54,263 bases of DNA. Source: JBNKLG01 sp050292235 (GTDB lineage Bacteria; Pseudomonadota; Gammaproteobacteria; Chromatiales; Chromatiaceae). Positions 17,782-27,623 of this stretch are shown piece by piece. Every line of letters starts with the position of its first letter. Positions within the stretch are counted from its first letter, which is position 1. Made by a program: the position numbers and the translations under genes. The notes under the pieces were generated by a model that saw only the letters and a program-made list of their open reading frames with translations, had not been told where the DNA came from and searched no databases. The stretch covers positions 1-54,263 of the forward strand of contig JBNKLG010000008.1 of the NCBI GenBank assembly GCA_050292235.1, given 5' to 3'.

Positions 17782-19731
17782 TTATCCTAGGGCTTTGGCA
17801 ACCACGAAGTATCCCAGCAGCAACAGCAGGCCTAGGATCATCGCAATCGCGTAATGGTAGAGATAGCCGGTTTGCAGATGGCGCACCCGGTGGGCAACGA
17901 AGTTCACCACCTTGGCAGAGCCATTCACCAGCAGGGTATCGATCAACAGGCGGTCGCCCAGATAGGCGAGGGTGGTGCCAATGACACGGCTACCGCCCGC
18001 AAAAATCGCCAGATAGATCTCATCGACCCAATACTTGCGATCCAACAACTTGTGCAGCCCAAAGGAGTGGGCCTTGATCCAACCCGCCCACTGAGGCTTT
18101 GCCAGATAGAACAATCCGGCGACCAGCAGACCGCCCATGGCCAGCCAGAACGGCAGCTCCTGCATACCGTGGAGGATAAAGCTCCACTGATCGTGGTAGT
18201 GGACACCCACCTCGCCCAGGGCATCATGTTCCGGCAGTACAGTGAGAATACCCGCGAACCAGTCGCCAAACAGCATGGGCTGAATGGTCAGTCCACCGAT
18301 GAACACCGAGGGAATGGCCAGCAGAACCAGTGGCAGCGTCACCACCCAGGGAGATTCATGCAGATGGGCTTTGGCATGTTCGTCACGGGGACCTTGACCA
18401 AAGAACACCAGGAAGAACATGCGGAAGCTGTAGAGCGCGGTGACGAAGACGCCCAGAGTCACCATCCAGTAGGCATAGTGCGCTCCAGCGATCTCCGAGT
18501 GGTGGATGGCGCTGATGATGGCATCCTTGGAGAAGAAGCCGGAGAAACCGGGGAAGCCGATCAGGGCCAGGGAACCCAGCAAGGAGGTCAGATAGGTGAT
18601 GGGCATGTATTTGCGGATGCCGCCCATGTTGCGAATATCCTGGTCATGGTGCATACCGATGATCACAGAGCCGGCGGCCAGGAACAGCAGTGCCTTGAAG
18701 AAGGCGTGGGTCATGAGGTGGAACAGCCCCGCCGCATAGGCGGAGACACCCAGGGCCGCGATCATGTAGCCCAACTGGGAGAGGGTCGAATAGGCCACCA
18801 CCCGCTTGATGTCGTTCTGGACGATGCCGATGAGGCCGGTAAAGAAGGCCGTGGTGGCACCGATGATCAGCACAAAGCTCAGGGCCGTCTCCGACAACTC
18901 ATACAGCGGCGACATGCGCGACACCATAAAGATACCGGCGGTCACCATGGTAGCAGCATGGATCAGGGCGGAGATGGGCGTGGGGCCTTCCATGGAATCG
19001 GGCAGCCACACATGCAGAGGCACCTGGGCCGATTTACCCATGGCGCCGATGAAGAGGCAGATGCAGATCAGGGTCATCACCGACCAGCTGCCCAGGGTGG
19101 CGTCTTTCAGTGCCGGTGCCTTGGCGAACACCTCGGCGTAATCGAGGCTGTTGAAATACATGGCCACGGCGGCGATACCGAGGATAAAGCCAAAGTCACC
19201 GACCCGATTGACCAAAAAGGCCTTGAGGTTGGCGAAAGTGGCGGTATCGCGCTTGAAATAGAAGCCGATCAGTAAATAAGAGACCAGACCCACCGCCTCC
19301 CAGCCGAAGAAGAGCTGCATGAAGTTGTTGGACATCACCAACATCAGCATGGAGAAGGTAAAGAGGGCGATATAGCTGAAGAAGCGCTGGTAGCCCTCTT
19401 CGTGGGCCATGTAGCCGACGGTATAGATGTGCACCATGAGCGAGACGAAGGTCACCACCGACATCATCATCACGGTGAGTTTGTCCACCAGAAAGCCGAC
19501 CTCAAACCTCAGGCCATCGCTCACCATCCAGGTATAGATGGCTTCGTTGAACACCGGCTGATCCGTGTAGATGAACAACCAGAGAGTATAGAGCGACAGA
19601 CCACAGGAGCCGGCCACACCGAGAATGGCCACCCAATGGGCACCGGCCCTGCCAATCTGGTTGCGCAACAGTCCGGCGATAACAGCACCAACCAGGGGCA
19701 TGAGGACAATGGCGAGATAGATCAGTTTCAT
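17782..19731 (-). CDS. nuoL: NADH-quinone oxidoreductase subunit L
   Basis: NuoL is the distal proton-pumping subunit of complex I. Its long C-terminal amphipathic helix runs along the membrane arm. The 649-residue length is normal. Diagnostic stretches are FFGWEAVGLVSYLLIGF, GKSAQVPLHVWLPDSMEGPT, HAATMVTAGIFMVSR and AYSTLSQLGYMIAALG. The C-terminal third (from about residue 500) contains the expected linker and final span. It is 9 nt downstream of nuoK. Confidence 0.98.
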   Translation of the reverse strand: MKLIYLAIVLMPLVGAVIAGLLRNQIGRAGAHWVAILGVAGSCGLSLYTLWLFIYTDQPVFNEAIYTWMVSDGLRFEVGFLVDKLTVMMMSVVTFVSLMVHIYTVGYMAHEEGYQRFFSYIALFTFSMLMLVMSNNFMQLFFGWEAVGLVSYLLIGFYFKRDTATFANLKAFLVNRVGDFGFILGIAAVAMYFNSLDYAEVFAKAPALKDATLGSWSVMTLICICLFIGAMGKSAQVPLHVWLPDSMEGPTPISALIHAATMVTAGIFMVSRMSPLYELSETALSFVLIIGATTAFFTGLIGIVQNDIKRVVAYSTLSQLGYMIAALGVSAYAAGLFHLMTHAFFKALLFLAAGSVIIGMHHDQDIRNMGGIRKYMPITYLTSLLGSLALIGFPGFSGFFSKDAIISAIHHSEIAGAHYAYWMVTLGVFVTALYSFRMFFLVFFGQGPRDEHAKAHLHESPWVVTLPLVLLAIPSVFIGGLTIQPMLFGDWFAGILTVLPEHDALGEVGVHYHDQWSFILHGMQELPFWLAMGGLLVAGLFYLAKPQWAGWIKAHSFGLHKLLDRKYWVDEIYLAIFAGGSRVIGTTLAYLGDRLLIDTLLVNGSAKVVNFVAHRVRHLQTGYLYHYAIAMILGLLLLLGYFVVAKALG

Positions 19732-19740
19732 GTGTCTCCC

Positions 19741-20046
19741 CTAGCCCTTCAAGCTGTCCAGATCATCGACGTTGATGGAGCGCCGATTGCGGAACAGCAC
19801 CACCAGAATGGCCAGACCGATGGCCGCCTCAGCCGCCGCCACCGTCAGAATAAAGAACACGAAGATCTGACCGCTGAGATCCCCCAGGAAATGAGAGAAG
19901 GCGATGAAGTTCATGTTCACTGCCAGCAACATCAGCTCCACGCACATCAGCAGAATCAGCAGATTTTTGCGATTGATGAAGATGCCCGCCACGCTCAACG
20001 AGAACAGAATGGCGCCGAGCACCAGATAATCGGACAGGGCGATCAT
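19741..20046 (-). CDS. nuoK: NADH-quinone oxidoreductase subunit K
   Basis: 101 residues with three membrane spans, matching NuoK/ND4L. The conserved glutamates of the proton path are in spans 2 and 3 (LLMCVELMLLAVNMNF and VAAAEAAIGLAILV). The start overlaps the nuoJ stop by 4 nt, so translation is coupled. Confidence 0.97.
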   Translation of the reverse strand: MIALSDYLVLGAILFSLSVAGIFINRKNLLILLMCVELMLLAVNMNFIAFSHFLGDLSGQIFVFFILTVAAAEAAIGLAILVVLFRNRRSINVDDLDSLKG

Positions 20047-20642
20047 TTTTCCGCCTCCATTTTCACCAGACGCACCCGATCTTCCCGCCGCACCGAGACC
20101 TGACGTTCGATGGACTGGGTCCGTTTCTCGGGCCGACGACGCAGGGTCAACCGAATGGCGGCAATGATGCCCACCAACAGAATCACCGAGGCGATCTCAA
20201 AGGGGTACATATAGGTGGTATAGAGCTGTTCACCAATGGCCTCGGTATTGGCAAAACCTGCTGCAGCCGCAGGCGGATTGGGAAACTTATCCTGGCCAAA
20301 ATGGAGGGGGCCCACCACCAGAAACAGCTCACCCAGCATCGCCAGGGCGATGACACCCCCTACCCCGGCATAACGGATAAAGCCTGCACGTAAGGTTTCG
20401 ATGTTGATATCCAACATCATCACCACGAAAAGGAACAGCACCATGACCGCCCCCACGTAGACCAACACCAGCGTCAGGGCGAGGAACTCGGCCTCCAGCA
20501 GCATCCAAAGGGCAGCCGAGTTGAAAAAGGCAAACACCAGAAACAGCGCTGAATGCATCGGATTGCGACGCAGGATCACCATGGAGGCGGCAAACACCAG
20601 CATGGCGGCGAAGACGTAGAAGAGGATTTTTTCGTAGGACAT
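20043..20642 (-). CDS. nuoJ: NADH-quinone oxidoreductase subunit J
   Basis: 199 residues with about five spans, the NuoJ/ND6 subunit near the quinone tunnel. Marks include RRNPMHSALFLVFAFFNSAA near the N-terminus and the span FLALTLVLVYVGAVMVLFLF, which carries the conserved tyrosine and glycine of the flexible helix. The last ~35 residues are charged (many Arg and Glu) and are probably cytoplasmic. It starts 15 nt after the nuoI stop. Confidence 0.97.
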   Translation of the reverse strand: MSYEKILFYVFAAMLVFAASMVILRRNPMHSALFLVFAFFNSAALWMLLEAEFLALTLVLVYVGAVMVLFLFVVMMLDINIETLRAGFIRYAGVGGVIALAMLGELFLVVGPLHFGQDKFPNPPAAAAGFANTEAIGEQLYTTYMYPFEIASVILLVGIIAAIRLTLRRRPEKRTQSIERQVSVRREDRVRLVKMEAEK

Positions 20643-20657
20643 ATGCTTTCCCCCGCT

Positions 20658-21146
20658 CTACCGGTACTTCGCCAGTTCGGCGCGATCCGCGGCCAACTGC
20701 TCTTCGTATTTGGAGCCCAACTGTAGCAGCCGATCCTTGCTGATGATGCGCTCTTCATTCTCTTCCATGCTGTACTCGTAGACGCGGCTCAACACAATGG
20801 AATCCACCGGACATGACTCCTCACAAAAACCGCAATAGATGCACTTGAACAGATCGATCTCATATTTGGTGGTACGACGGGAACCATCCTCGCGCGGCTC
20901 GGCCTCAATGGTGATGGCCAGGGCGGGACAGGTCGCCTCGCACAATTTGCAGGCGATACAGCGTTCTTCGCCATTGGCATAACGGCGCAGAGCATGCAGC
21001 CCACGGAAACGGGGCGAAACCGGTGCCTTCTCCTCGGGATACTGCACCGTGAACTTGCGCCGGAACAGATAGCGCCCGGTGACGCTCAGACCTTGGAACA
21101 GCTCAAACAAAAAGAGGCTGCGGATGAACTGAATGAGGCTCTTCAT
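20658..21146 (-). CDS. nuoI: NADH-quinone oxidoreductase subunit I
   Basis: NuoI carries two [4Fe-4S] clusters (N6a and N6b) and passes electrons to NuoB. Both motifs are visible in the 162-residue chain: CIACKLCEATCP and CIYCGFCEESCP. The N-terminal helix (SLIQFIRSLFLFELFQG) lies at the membrane, as is usual. It overlaps the nuoH stop by 4 nt. Confidence 0.98.
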   Translation of the reverse strand: MKSLIQFIRSLFLFELFQGLSVTGRYLFRRKFTVQYPEEKAPVSPRFRGLHALRRYANGEERCIACKLCEATCPALAITIEAEPREDGSRRTTKYEIDLFKCIYCGFCEESCPVDSIVLSRVYEYSMEENEERIISKDRLLQLGSKYEEQLAADRAELAKYR

Positions 21147-22213
21147 CGATCAAACCACCAGGGCAGTTGGTAGACCACAGCCAGCCCCACCACCAGAATC
21201 CAGACGATGGTCACAGGGATAAAGACCTTCCAGCCCAGACGCATGATCTGGTCGTAGCGATAGCGGGGAAAGGTGGCGCGGAACCACAGGAACAGGAACA
21301 TGAAGAAGAAGGTCTTGGCCACCAGCCAGAAGAAGCCGGGCACAAAGGCGAAAAAGGACTCCAATCCGGGGATACCCTGGAACGGCGATAGCCAGCCACC
21401 GGCGAACATGAGCGCAGTCATGGCCGAAACCAGAATCATGTTGGCGTATTCACCCAGGAAGAAGGCCGCGAAAGGCATACCGGAGTATTCCACATGGAAA
21501 CCAGCGACGATCTCCGATTCCCCTTCCGCCACATCGAAGGGTGCGCGGTTGGTCTCCGCCACACCGGAGATGAAGTAGATGATGAACAGGGGCAACAGCG
21601 GCAGCCAGAACCAGTGCAGGGCGCTGCCGCTCTGGGCCTCGACGATCTGCCCCAGATTGAGGCTGCCCGCCGCCACCAGCACGCCCACCAGAGCGAAGCC
21701 CATGGCAATCTCGTAGGAGACCACCTGAGCCGCCGAGCGCATGGCACCCAGCAGGGCATATTTGGAGTTGGAGGCCCAACCGGCAATCAGGACGCCGTAG
21801 ACCCCCAGCGAGGTCATGGCCAGAATATAGAGCAACCCGGCATTGACATCCGCCAGCACCAGACCGGCATCAAAGGGAAAGACCGCCCAGGCCGCCAGGG
21901 CTGCGCCCAGGGTGACCATGGGGGCCAGCAGAAAGAGGAAGACGTTGGCCTTGGTGGGGATCACGATCTCCTTGAACATGAGCTTGACCGCATCGGCGAT
22001 GGGTTGGCCCAGACCAAACAACTTGAAGCCGAAGAACCCGACCCGGTTAGGGCCGATCCGCACCTGCATGTAGCCGATCACCTTGCGCTCGGCATAGGTG
22101 TAGTAGGCCACCAGCACCATCAGCGGCAGCATGATGACGACGATCTTGATCAGGATGGCGATCAGCGGCCACTCCTGGGTCAGGGTCGTCCAGAGATTCA
22201 GTAACCAATCCAT
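21143..22213 (-). CDS. nuoH: NADH-quinone oxidoreductase subunit H
   Basis: NuoH joins the peripheral and membrane arms and forms much of the quinone chamber. The 356-residue chain has about eight spans. It carries the conserved acidic loop FDVAEGESEIVAGFHVEYSG, the IGPNRVGFFGFKLFGLGQPI segment and the C-terminal RATFPRYRYDQIMRLGWK. It starts 1 nt after the nuoG stop and overlaps nuoI by 4 nt. Confidence 0.98.
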   Translation of the reverse strand: MDWLLNLWTTLTQEWPLIAILIKIVVIMLPLMVLVAYYTYAERKVIGYMQVRIGPNRVGFFGFKLFGLGQPIADAVKLMFKEIVIPTKANVFLFLLAPMVTLGAALAAWAVFPFDAGLVLADVNAGLLYILAMTSLGVYGVLIAGWASNSKYALLGAMRSAAQVVSYEIAMGFALVGVLVAAGSLNLGQIVEAQSGSALHWFWLPLLPLFIIYFISGVAETNRAPFDVAEGESEIVAGFHVEYSGMPFAAFFLGEYANMILVSAMTALMFAGGWLSPFQGIPGLESFFAFVPGFFWLVAKTFFFMFLFLWFRATFPRYRYDQIMRLGWKVFIPVTIVWILVVGLAVVYQLPWWFDR

Positions 22214-22214
22214 C

Positions 22215-24539
22215 TCAGCCCTCCCCCAGTGTCAATTCGCCGAACAGCGGCCCCAGGGCCTCCGTTCCTGCAATCCCAGCAGCGACCAGCACGCAATCAT
22301 CGGCCAGGGTCTCATCGAGACAGAGCGGCAGGGTCAGGCTGCCGCCGTTTTGTATGACCGTCGCCTCTGTGGCTTCACTCAGGCCATGGGCAGCGGCGGT
22401 CTTGGCATTCATCTGCACCGTCTGAGCACCAAGCGCATCGCGAGTCTTTTGCAATGCCGTGGCCTGACGAATCCCCATCTCAGCGGCATAGAGTGGGAAC
22501 CAGCCCAGGCGATGCAAACCTTCAGCGCCATAGCAAGTTATCTCGCAACCACCGTTGGCGTCGTTGTTCAGGCTCACCCCATCACAGGCAGCGCGCACCT
22601 CAGCCAGCACCTCTTCGCTGCTGTCGTACTCAAAGCCCTCGATATCCAGCATGGTGCCCAGGACACGCAACACCTTCCAGGCCGGACGGGCCTCACCCGC
22701 AGGTGTCACTGCTCCGGAGAAAGACTGCCAATCCCCCTGGGTATTGACCAGGGTGCCCGAGGTCTCGGCAAACCAGCCGATGGGCAGCATCAGATCCGCC
22801 GTTGCCGCCAACGTGGGCGTGCGGAAGGCGGTCAGCGCCACCACTTGGTTGGATTCAGCCAGCGCCTCGCGGGCCTGGGCGGGATTGGCGGCATCCAGCA
22901 AGGGATCGACGCCCACCAGGAGCGCCGCTGCCGGCTTCTCCTGCCAAAGGCTTTGGGCGCTGGACTCGGCCACCGCGCCACCGGGCAGGCGATGGGGCAT
23001 GGCACCGGCCAGTTGGGCACCGACGGCATTGGCCGCAGACTGGAAATGACCGAAACGGCCATGTACCGCCTGGGCGATCTGCCAGGCCAGGGTCTCCAGC
23101 ACCGCATAGTCGGGATGGGATTCGGCGATGGCACCGAGGAAGACCCCCACGCGCTGGCCCGCCTTGAGCCGCTCGGCAATGGCCAAAAGGGCGGCATCGT
23201 CTGCTGCCTCATTGGTCAGGGCACCGCTGACGCCCAGCGCCTTGGCCACACCGGCCAAGCTCTTGACCATGACAGCAGGCGCAACCAGGGTCTGCTCGGC
23301 GGCATAATTCAGTTCAAAACCACAGGGGTTGAGATAATCCACCGTCGCACCCACCATGGCGGCCTTGCGCAGACGATGGCCCAGCAGAGGCTGATCCTTG
23401 CGTGGATTGCCACCGATCACCAGCACCGCATCCAGGGTCGCCAGATCGGCCACCGGCATCCCCAGCCAGCGCAGGCTTGGCAGGCTGTCGTTACGGAAAT
23501 CCAGTTGCTGGGGACGGCTGTCGATACGTTGACTACCCAGACCCCGGGTCAGCTTCTGCGCCAGATAGAGCTCTTCCAGGGTAGCGCGGGGAGAGATTAG
23601 GGTTGCTGTCTCCGCCCCGGCGGATTTCAACCAAGTCGCGGCCCGCTCCAGGGCATCGGCCCATTCAATGGGACGCCACTCGCCATTCTCCTTGGCCAGG
23701 GGTTTCAGCAGACGGCTCTTGGCATGTAGCGCCTCGTAACCAAAGCGATCCCGATCCGACAGCCAGCATTCGTTCAGCGCCTCATTATCCCGCGGCACCA
23801 CGCGCAACACCTGATTGCGGCGCACATGGATATCCAGATTGGAACCCAGGGCATCATGGGGCGCAATGCCGGGATAGGCGCGGGTCTCCCAGGCACGGGC
23901 CTGGAAGCGGAAGGGCTTGGAAGTCAGGGCACCCACCGGGCAGAGGTCGATGATGTTGCCCGAGAGTTCGGAATCGATGCTCTTCTGCACATAGGTGCCG
24001 ATGGTCATGTGTTCGTTGCGACCGGTGGCACCCATCTCACGCATCCCGGCAATCTCGGCACCGAAGCGCACACAGCGGGTGCAGTGGATGCAGCGCGTCA
24101 TGCCGGTGGCCACCAGGGGGCCGATATCCGGATCGGGCATGGCCCGCTTGGACTCGACATAGCGGCTGGCGTCAGAGCCGTAGGCCAGGGCCACGTCCTG
24201 CAATTCACACTCACCACCCTGATCGCAGATGGGGCAGTCGAGCGGATGGTTGATCAGCAGAAACTCCATGGTGCCCTTCTGGGCGGCACGGGCCATGGGG
24301 GATTTGGTGAAGACGGTCATGCCATCGCGGATCGGCGTGGCGCAGGCCGGCAGCGGCTTCGGCACCTGATCCACCTCTACCAGACACATGCGGCAGTTGG
24401 CGGAGACCGACAGCTTCTTGTGGTAGCAGAAACGGGGAATGGAGATCCCGGCGGCATCGGTGACATCGATCAGCATGCTGCCCGGTTTGGCCTTGAGTTC
24501 TTGGCCGTCTACTACGATGGTGACCAGTTCGTCTGTCAT
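22215..24539 (-). CDS. nuoG: NADH-quinone oxidoreductase subunit G
   Basis: NuoG carries iron-sulfur clusters in the peripheral arm. The N-terminal ferredoxin-like domain has the [2Fe-2S] cysteines (RFCYHKKLSVSANCRMCLVE). After it come the His-Cys motif HPLDCPICDQGGECELQD and the [4Fe-4S] motif CIHCTRCVRFG, plus a later CPVGAL. The segment where E. coli-type proteins hold the extra N7 cluster has no cysteines here (ETRAYPGIAPHDALGSN). The 774-residue length is well below the ~900 of E. coli. The molybdopterin-oxidoreductase-like half is divergent, as in the mitochondrial type. It lies 19 nt after nuoF. Confidence 0.97.
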   Translation of the reverse strand: MTDELVTIVVDGQELKAKPGSMLIDVTDAAGISIPRFCYHKKLSVSANCRMCLVEVDQVPKPLPACATPIRDGMTVFTKSPMARAAQKGTMEFLLINHPLDCPICDQGGECELQDVALAYGSDASRYVESKRAMPDPDIGPLVATGMTRCIHCTRCVRFGAEIAGMREMGATGRNEHMTIGTYVQKSIDSELSGNIIDLCPVGALTSKPFRFQARAWETRAYPGIAPHDALGSNLDIHVRRNQVLRVVPRDNEALNECWLSDRDRFGYEALHAKSRLLKPLAKENGEWRPIEWADALERAATWLKSAGAETATLISPRATLEELYLAQKLTRGLGSQRIDSRPQQLDFRNDSLPSLRWLGMPVADLATLDAVLVIGGNPRKDQPLLGHRLRKAAMVGATVDYLNPCGFELNYAAEQTLVAPAVMVKSLAGVAKALGVSGALTNEAADDAALLAIAERLKAGQRVGVFLGAIAESHPDYAVLETLAWQIAQAVHGRFGHFQSAANAVGAQLAGAMPHRLPGGAVAESSAQSLWQEKPAAALLVGVDPLLDAANPAQAREALAESNQVVALTAFRTPTLAATADLMLPIGWFAETSGTLVNTQGDWQSFSGAVTPAGEARPAWKVLRVLGTMLDIEGFEYDSSEEVLAEVRAACDGVSLNNDANGGCEITCYGAEGLHRLGWFPLYAAEMGIRQATALQKTRDALGAQTVQMNAKTAAAHGLSEATEATVIQNGGSLTLPLCLDETLADDCVLVAAGIAGTEALGPLFGELTLGEG

Positions 24540-24558
24540 CTTCTCTCTCGCCCGGCGG

Positions 24559-25830
24559 TCAGACTGCTACCAGGCAGCGTTTGTTGTCGATGTGGTACTG
24601 AAACTCGTCGCGATAGTGTTTCAGCATGCCCTGTACCGGCATGGCGGCGGCATCGCCCAGAGCGCAGATGGTGCGCCCGGCGATCTTGGTGGTGATGTCA
24701 TCCAGCAGCGCCAGATCCTCAGGACGGCCCTGCCCTTTTTCGATCCGGCTGACGATCCGATAGAGCCAGCCGGTGCCCTCGCGACAGGGGGTGCACTGGC
24801 CGCAGGACTCTTCGTGATAGAAGTAGGACATGCGCTCCAGGATGCGCACCATGCACTGACGGTCGTCGATGATGATGACAGCACCGGAGCCGAGCATGGA
24901 ACCCGCCTTGCTGATGGCGTCGTAGTCCATGGTCAGATCCATCATCTGCTCACCGGGGATCACCGGCGAAGAGGAGCCACCCGGAATCACCGCCTTGAGG
25001 TTGTAGCCCGCCTTCATCCCCCCGGCCATCTTCAGCAGCTCGGAGAAGGGGGTACCCAGGGGAATCTCGAACACCCCCGGATTGTTGATGTTGCCGGAGA
25101 TGGAGAAGAGCTTGGAACCGCCGCTGTTCTCGACGCCCAGCCCCTTGAACCAGTCGCCGCCCTTCTCCAGGATGACTGGGATGGAGGCCAGGGATTCGGT
25201 GTTGTTGATGATGGTCGGGCAGCCATAGAGACCGGAGATGGCCGGAAACGGCGGCTTGTAGCGGGGCTGGCCCTTTTTGCCCTCGATCGACTCCAGCAGC
25301 GCGGTCTCTTCACCGCAGACATAGGCCCCGGCACCCAGATGGGCGTGGAGCTGGCAGTCAAAGCCGGAACCGAGAATATTCTCGCCCAGGAATCCCGCCG
25401 CACGGGCCTCTTCAAGGGCTGCCTCGAAGCGTTCGTAAGGTTCCCAGAACTCACCGCGGATGTAGTTGTAACCGACGTTGGCACCGATGCAGTAGGCGGC
25501 GATGATCATCCCCTCCACCAGCTGGTGGGGGTTGTAACGCAGGATGTCGCGATCCTTGAAGGTGCCCGGTTCGCCCTCGTCCGAGTTGCAGACCAGATAT
25601 TTCTTGCCCGGCGCATCCCGATTGATGAAGCCCCATTTGACACCGGTGGGGAAACCCGCACCGCCGCGACCGCGCAGACCGGAGGCCTTGACCTCTTCGA
25701 TCACCTTGGCCGGATCGCTCTTCTCGCCAATGACGCGCTTCAGCACGGCATAACCGCCCCGGCTCTGATACTGCTTCAGGGTCCAGGATTGGTCGAGATC
25801 GTTGTTTCTGAGACAGACTTCGTTGGCCAT
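24559..25830 (-). CDS. nuoF: NADH-quinone oxidoreductase subunit F
   Basis: NuoF oxidises NADH with FMN and passes electrons to the N3 [4Fe-4S] cluster. The 423 residues show the NADH/FMN glycine-rich stretch LRGRGGAGFPTGVKWGF, the GAGAYVCGEETALLESIEG motif, and the cluster cysteines in ESCGQCTPCREGTGW with a further Cys in GRTICALGDA. It starts 3 nt after the nuoE stop. Confidence 0.98.
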   Translation of the reverse strand: MANEVCLRNNDLDQSWTLKQYQSRGGYAVLKRVIGEKSDPAKVIEEVKASGLRGRGGAGFPTGVKWGFINRDAPGKKYLVCNSDEGEPGTFKDRDILRYNPHQLVEGMIIAAYCIGANVGYNYIRGEFWEPYERFEAALEEARAAGFLGENILGSGFDCQLHAHLGAGAYVCGEETALLESIEGKKGQPRYKPPFPAISGLYGCPTIINNTESLASIPVILEKGGDWFKGLGVENSGGSKLFSISGNINNPGVFEIPLGTPFSELLKMAGGMKAGYNLKAVIPGGSSSPVIPGEQMMDLTMDYDAISKAGSMLGSGAVIIIDDRQCMVRILERMSYFYHEESCGQCTPCREGTGWLYRIVSRIEKGQGRPEDLALLDDITTKIAGRTICALGDAAAMPVQGMLKHYRDEFQYHIDNKRCLVAV

Positions 25831-25833
25831 GAC

Positions 25834-26364
25834 TTACTCCAACCCGTCCAGGATGGCATCGATCCCCTCAGGGGTGAGGTTCTCGTAATATTGGTGACCG
25901 ATCTGCATCATGGGCGCGCCACCACAGGCACCGAGGCACTCCACCTCTTTCAAGGTAATGCGACCATCGGGGGTGGTTTCGCCCAGCTTGATGCCGAGAC
26001 GTTTCTCGAAATGACTCACCACCTCGTCCGAGCCGCAGATCATGCAGGAGACATTGGTGCAGATGCAGATCTTGTGCTTGCCCACCGGCTTCAGCTCGTA
26101 CATGGAGTAGAAGCTGGCCACCTCATACACCGCGATCGGCGGCAGATTGAGATAGGCAGCGACCTGATCCATCAACTCAGGGGTGAGAAAACCGCCGTTG
26201 TGATCCTGGACGATGGTCAGGGCCGGCATCACCGCCGACTGGGACCAGTCTTCGGGATACTTGGCGATCCAGTGATCGATGGCCTCGCGGATCTCTGGGG
26301 TAAAGAGCGCACTGCGGTCTACCCCAGGCGCAGGCAACGTCATGGGGACAATCTTGAAGCTCAT
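25834..26364 (-). CDS. nuoE: NADH-quinone oxidoreductase subunit E
   Basis: NuoE binds the N1a [2Fe-2S] cluster next to NuoF. The 176-residue chain has a helical N-terminal domain and a thioredoxin-like C-terminal domain. The four cluster cysteines are in CTNVSCMICG (first and second of the pattern) and VECLGACGGAP. Its start overlaps the nuoD stop by one base, and it is followed 3 nt later by nuoF. Confidence 0.98.
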   Translation of the reverse strand: MSFKIVPMTLPAPGVDRSALFTPEIREAIDHWIAKYPEDWSQSAVMPALTIVQDHNGGFLTPELMDQVAAYLNLPPIAVYEVASFYSMYELKPVGKHKICICTNVSCMICGSDEVVSHFEKRLGIKLGETTPDGRITLKEVECLGACGGAPMMQIGHQYYENLTPEGIDAILDGLE

Positions 26365-27623
26365 TAGCGGTCAATCTCCCCGAAGACGATATCCATGGTG
26401 CCGATCACGGTGGTCACATCAGACAACATGTGTCCGCGCACCATCTCATCCATGGCAGCCAGATGAGGGAAACCCGGTGCCCGCACCTTGACCCGGTAGG
26501 GTTTGTTGGCACCGTCAGAAATCAGATAGACCCCAAACTCACCTTTAGGCGCCTCCACAGCAGCATAGACCTCGCCCGGTGGTGGACAGAAGCCCTCGGA
26601 GAAGAGTTTGAAGTGGTGAATCAGCGACTCCATGTCGTGCTTCATGGCGGCACGGGGTGGTGGGGCGATCTTGTGATCATCCACCATCACCGGACCGGGA
26701 TTGGCCCGCAGCCAATCGATGCATTGACGGATGATGCGGTTGGACTGGCGCAGCTCTTCGATCCGCACCAGATAGCGATCATAGGTATCGCCGTTCTTGC
26801 CAACGGGAATATCGAAATCGACCTCATCATAGGCGGCATAGGGCTGCTTCTTACGCAGATCCCAGGCGATGCCGGAGCCACGCAGCATGGGGCCGGTGAA
26901 GCCCAGTTGCAGCGCCCGATCGGGAGCAACCACACCGATATCGACAGTACGCTGGCGCCAGATGCGGTTGTCCGTCAGCAAGGTCTCATACTCGTTGACA
27001 TAGCCATCGAAACGGTTACAGAAGTCCTCGATGAAATCGAGTAGAGTGCCCTCCCGGGCCGCATTGCGGCGCTTGATGTCGGCCTCGGAGTGCCACTGGG
27101 AGGCCTTCTCTTCATAACGCGGCATCTGATCGGGCAGATCCCGATAGACCCCACCGGGGCGATAGTAGGTCGCATGCAGACGGGCACCGGAGACGGCCTC
27201 GTAGCAGTCCATGAGGTCCTCACGATCCCGAAAACAGTAGAGGAACATGGTCATGGCGCCCACATCCAGGGCATGGGTACCCAGCCACATCAGGTGGTTG
27301 AGGATGCGGGTGATCTCATCAAACAGGGTGCGGATATAGCGGGCGCGAATCGGGGCCTCGATGCCCAGCAACTTCTCGATGGCCAGCACATAGCCGTGCT
27401 CGTTGCACATCATGGAGACATAGTCGAGCCGATCCATGTAACCGATGCTCTGGTTATAGGGCTTGCTCTCCGCCAGCTTCTCGGTGCCGCGATGCAGCAG
27501 CCCCACATGAGGGTCAGCGCGATCCACCACCTCGCCATCCATTTCCAAAATCAGACGCAACACCCCATGGGCAGAGGGATGCTGGGGGCCAAAGTTGATG
27601 GTGTAGTTGCGAATCTCAGACAT
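26364..27623 (-). CDS. nuoD: NADH-quinone oxidoreductase subunit D
   Basis: NuoD (49-kDa type) forms the quinone-reduction site with NuoB. The 419 residues begin with INFGPQHPSAHGVLRLILEM, which holds the conserved quinone-site histidine, and include GLLHRGTEKLAE and the C-terminal DIVFGEIDR. It is not fused to NuoC, unlike in enterobacteria. It overlaps the nuoC stop by 8 nt. Confidence 0.98.
   Translation of the reverse strand: MSEIRNYTINFGPQHPSAHGVLRLILEMDGEVVDRADPHVGLLHRGTEKLAESKPYNQSIGYMDRLDYVSMMCNEHGYVLAIEKLLGIEAPIRARYIRTLFDEITRILNHLMWLGTHALDVGAMTMFLYCFRDREDLMDCYEAVSGARLHATYYRPGGVYRDLPDQMPRYEEKASQWHSEADIKRRNAAREGTLLDFIEDFCNRFDGYVNEYETLLTDNRIWRQRTVDIGVVAPDRALQLGFTGPMLRGSGIAWDLRKKQPYAAYDEVDFDIPVGKNGDTYDRYLVRIEELRQSNRIIRQCIDWLRANPGPVMVDDHKIAPPPRAAMKHDMESLIHHFKLFSEGFCPPPGEVYAAVEAPKGEFGVYLISDGANKPYRVKVRAPGFPHLAAMDEMVRGHMLSDVTTVIGTMDIVFGEIDR

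Noticed and set aside
16146..17984. Long plus-strand open frame (612 codons) opposite nuoM and its flanks
   Set aside because: It is antisense to clear complex I genes and has the His/Gln/Gly-rich composition of a shadow frame; no domain is seen.
22131..23600. Plus-strand open frame (489 codons) opposite nuoG
   Set aside because: Shadow of nuoG with biased composition and no recognisable domain.
24439..26367. Long plus-strand open frame (642 codons) opposite nuoE and nuoF
   Set aside because: Antisense to well-conserved genes, with no family motif and no ribosome site.
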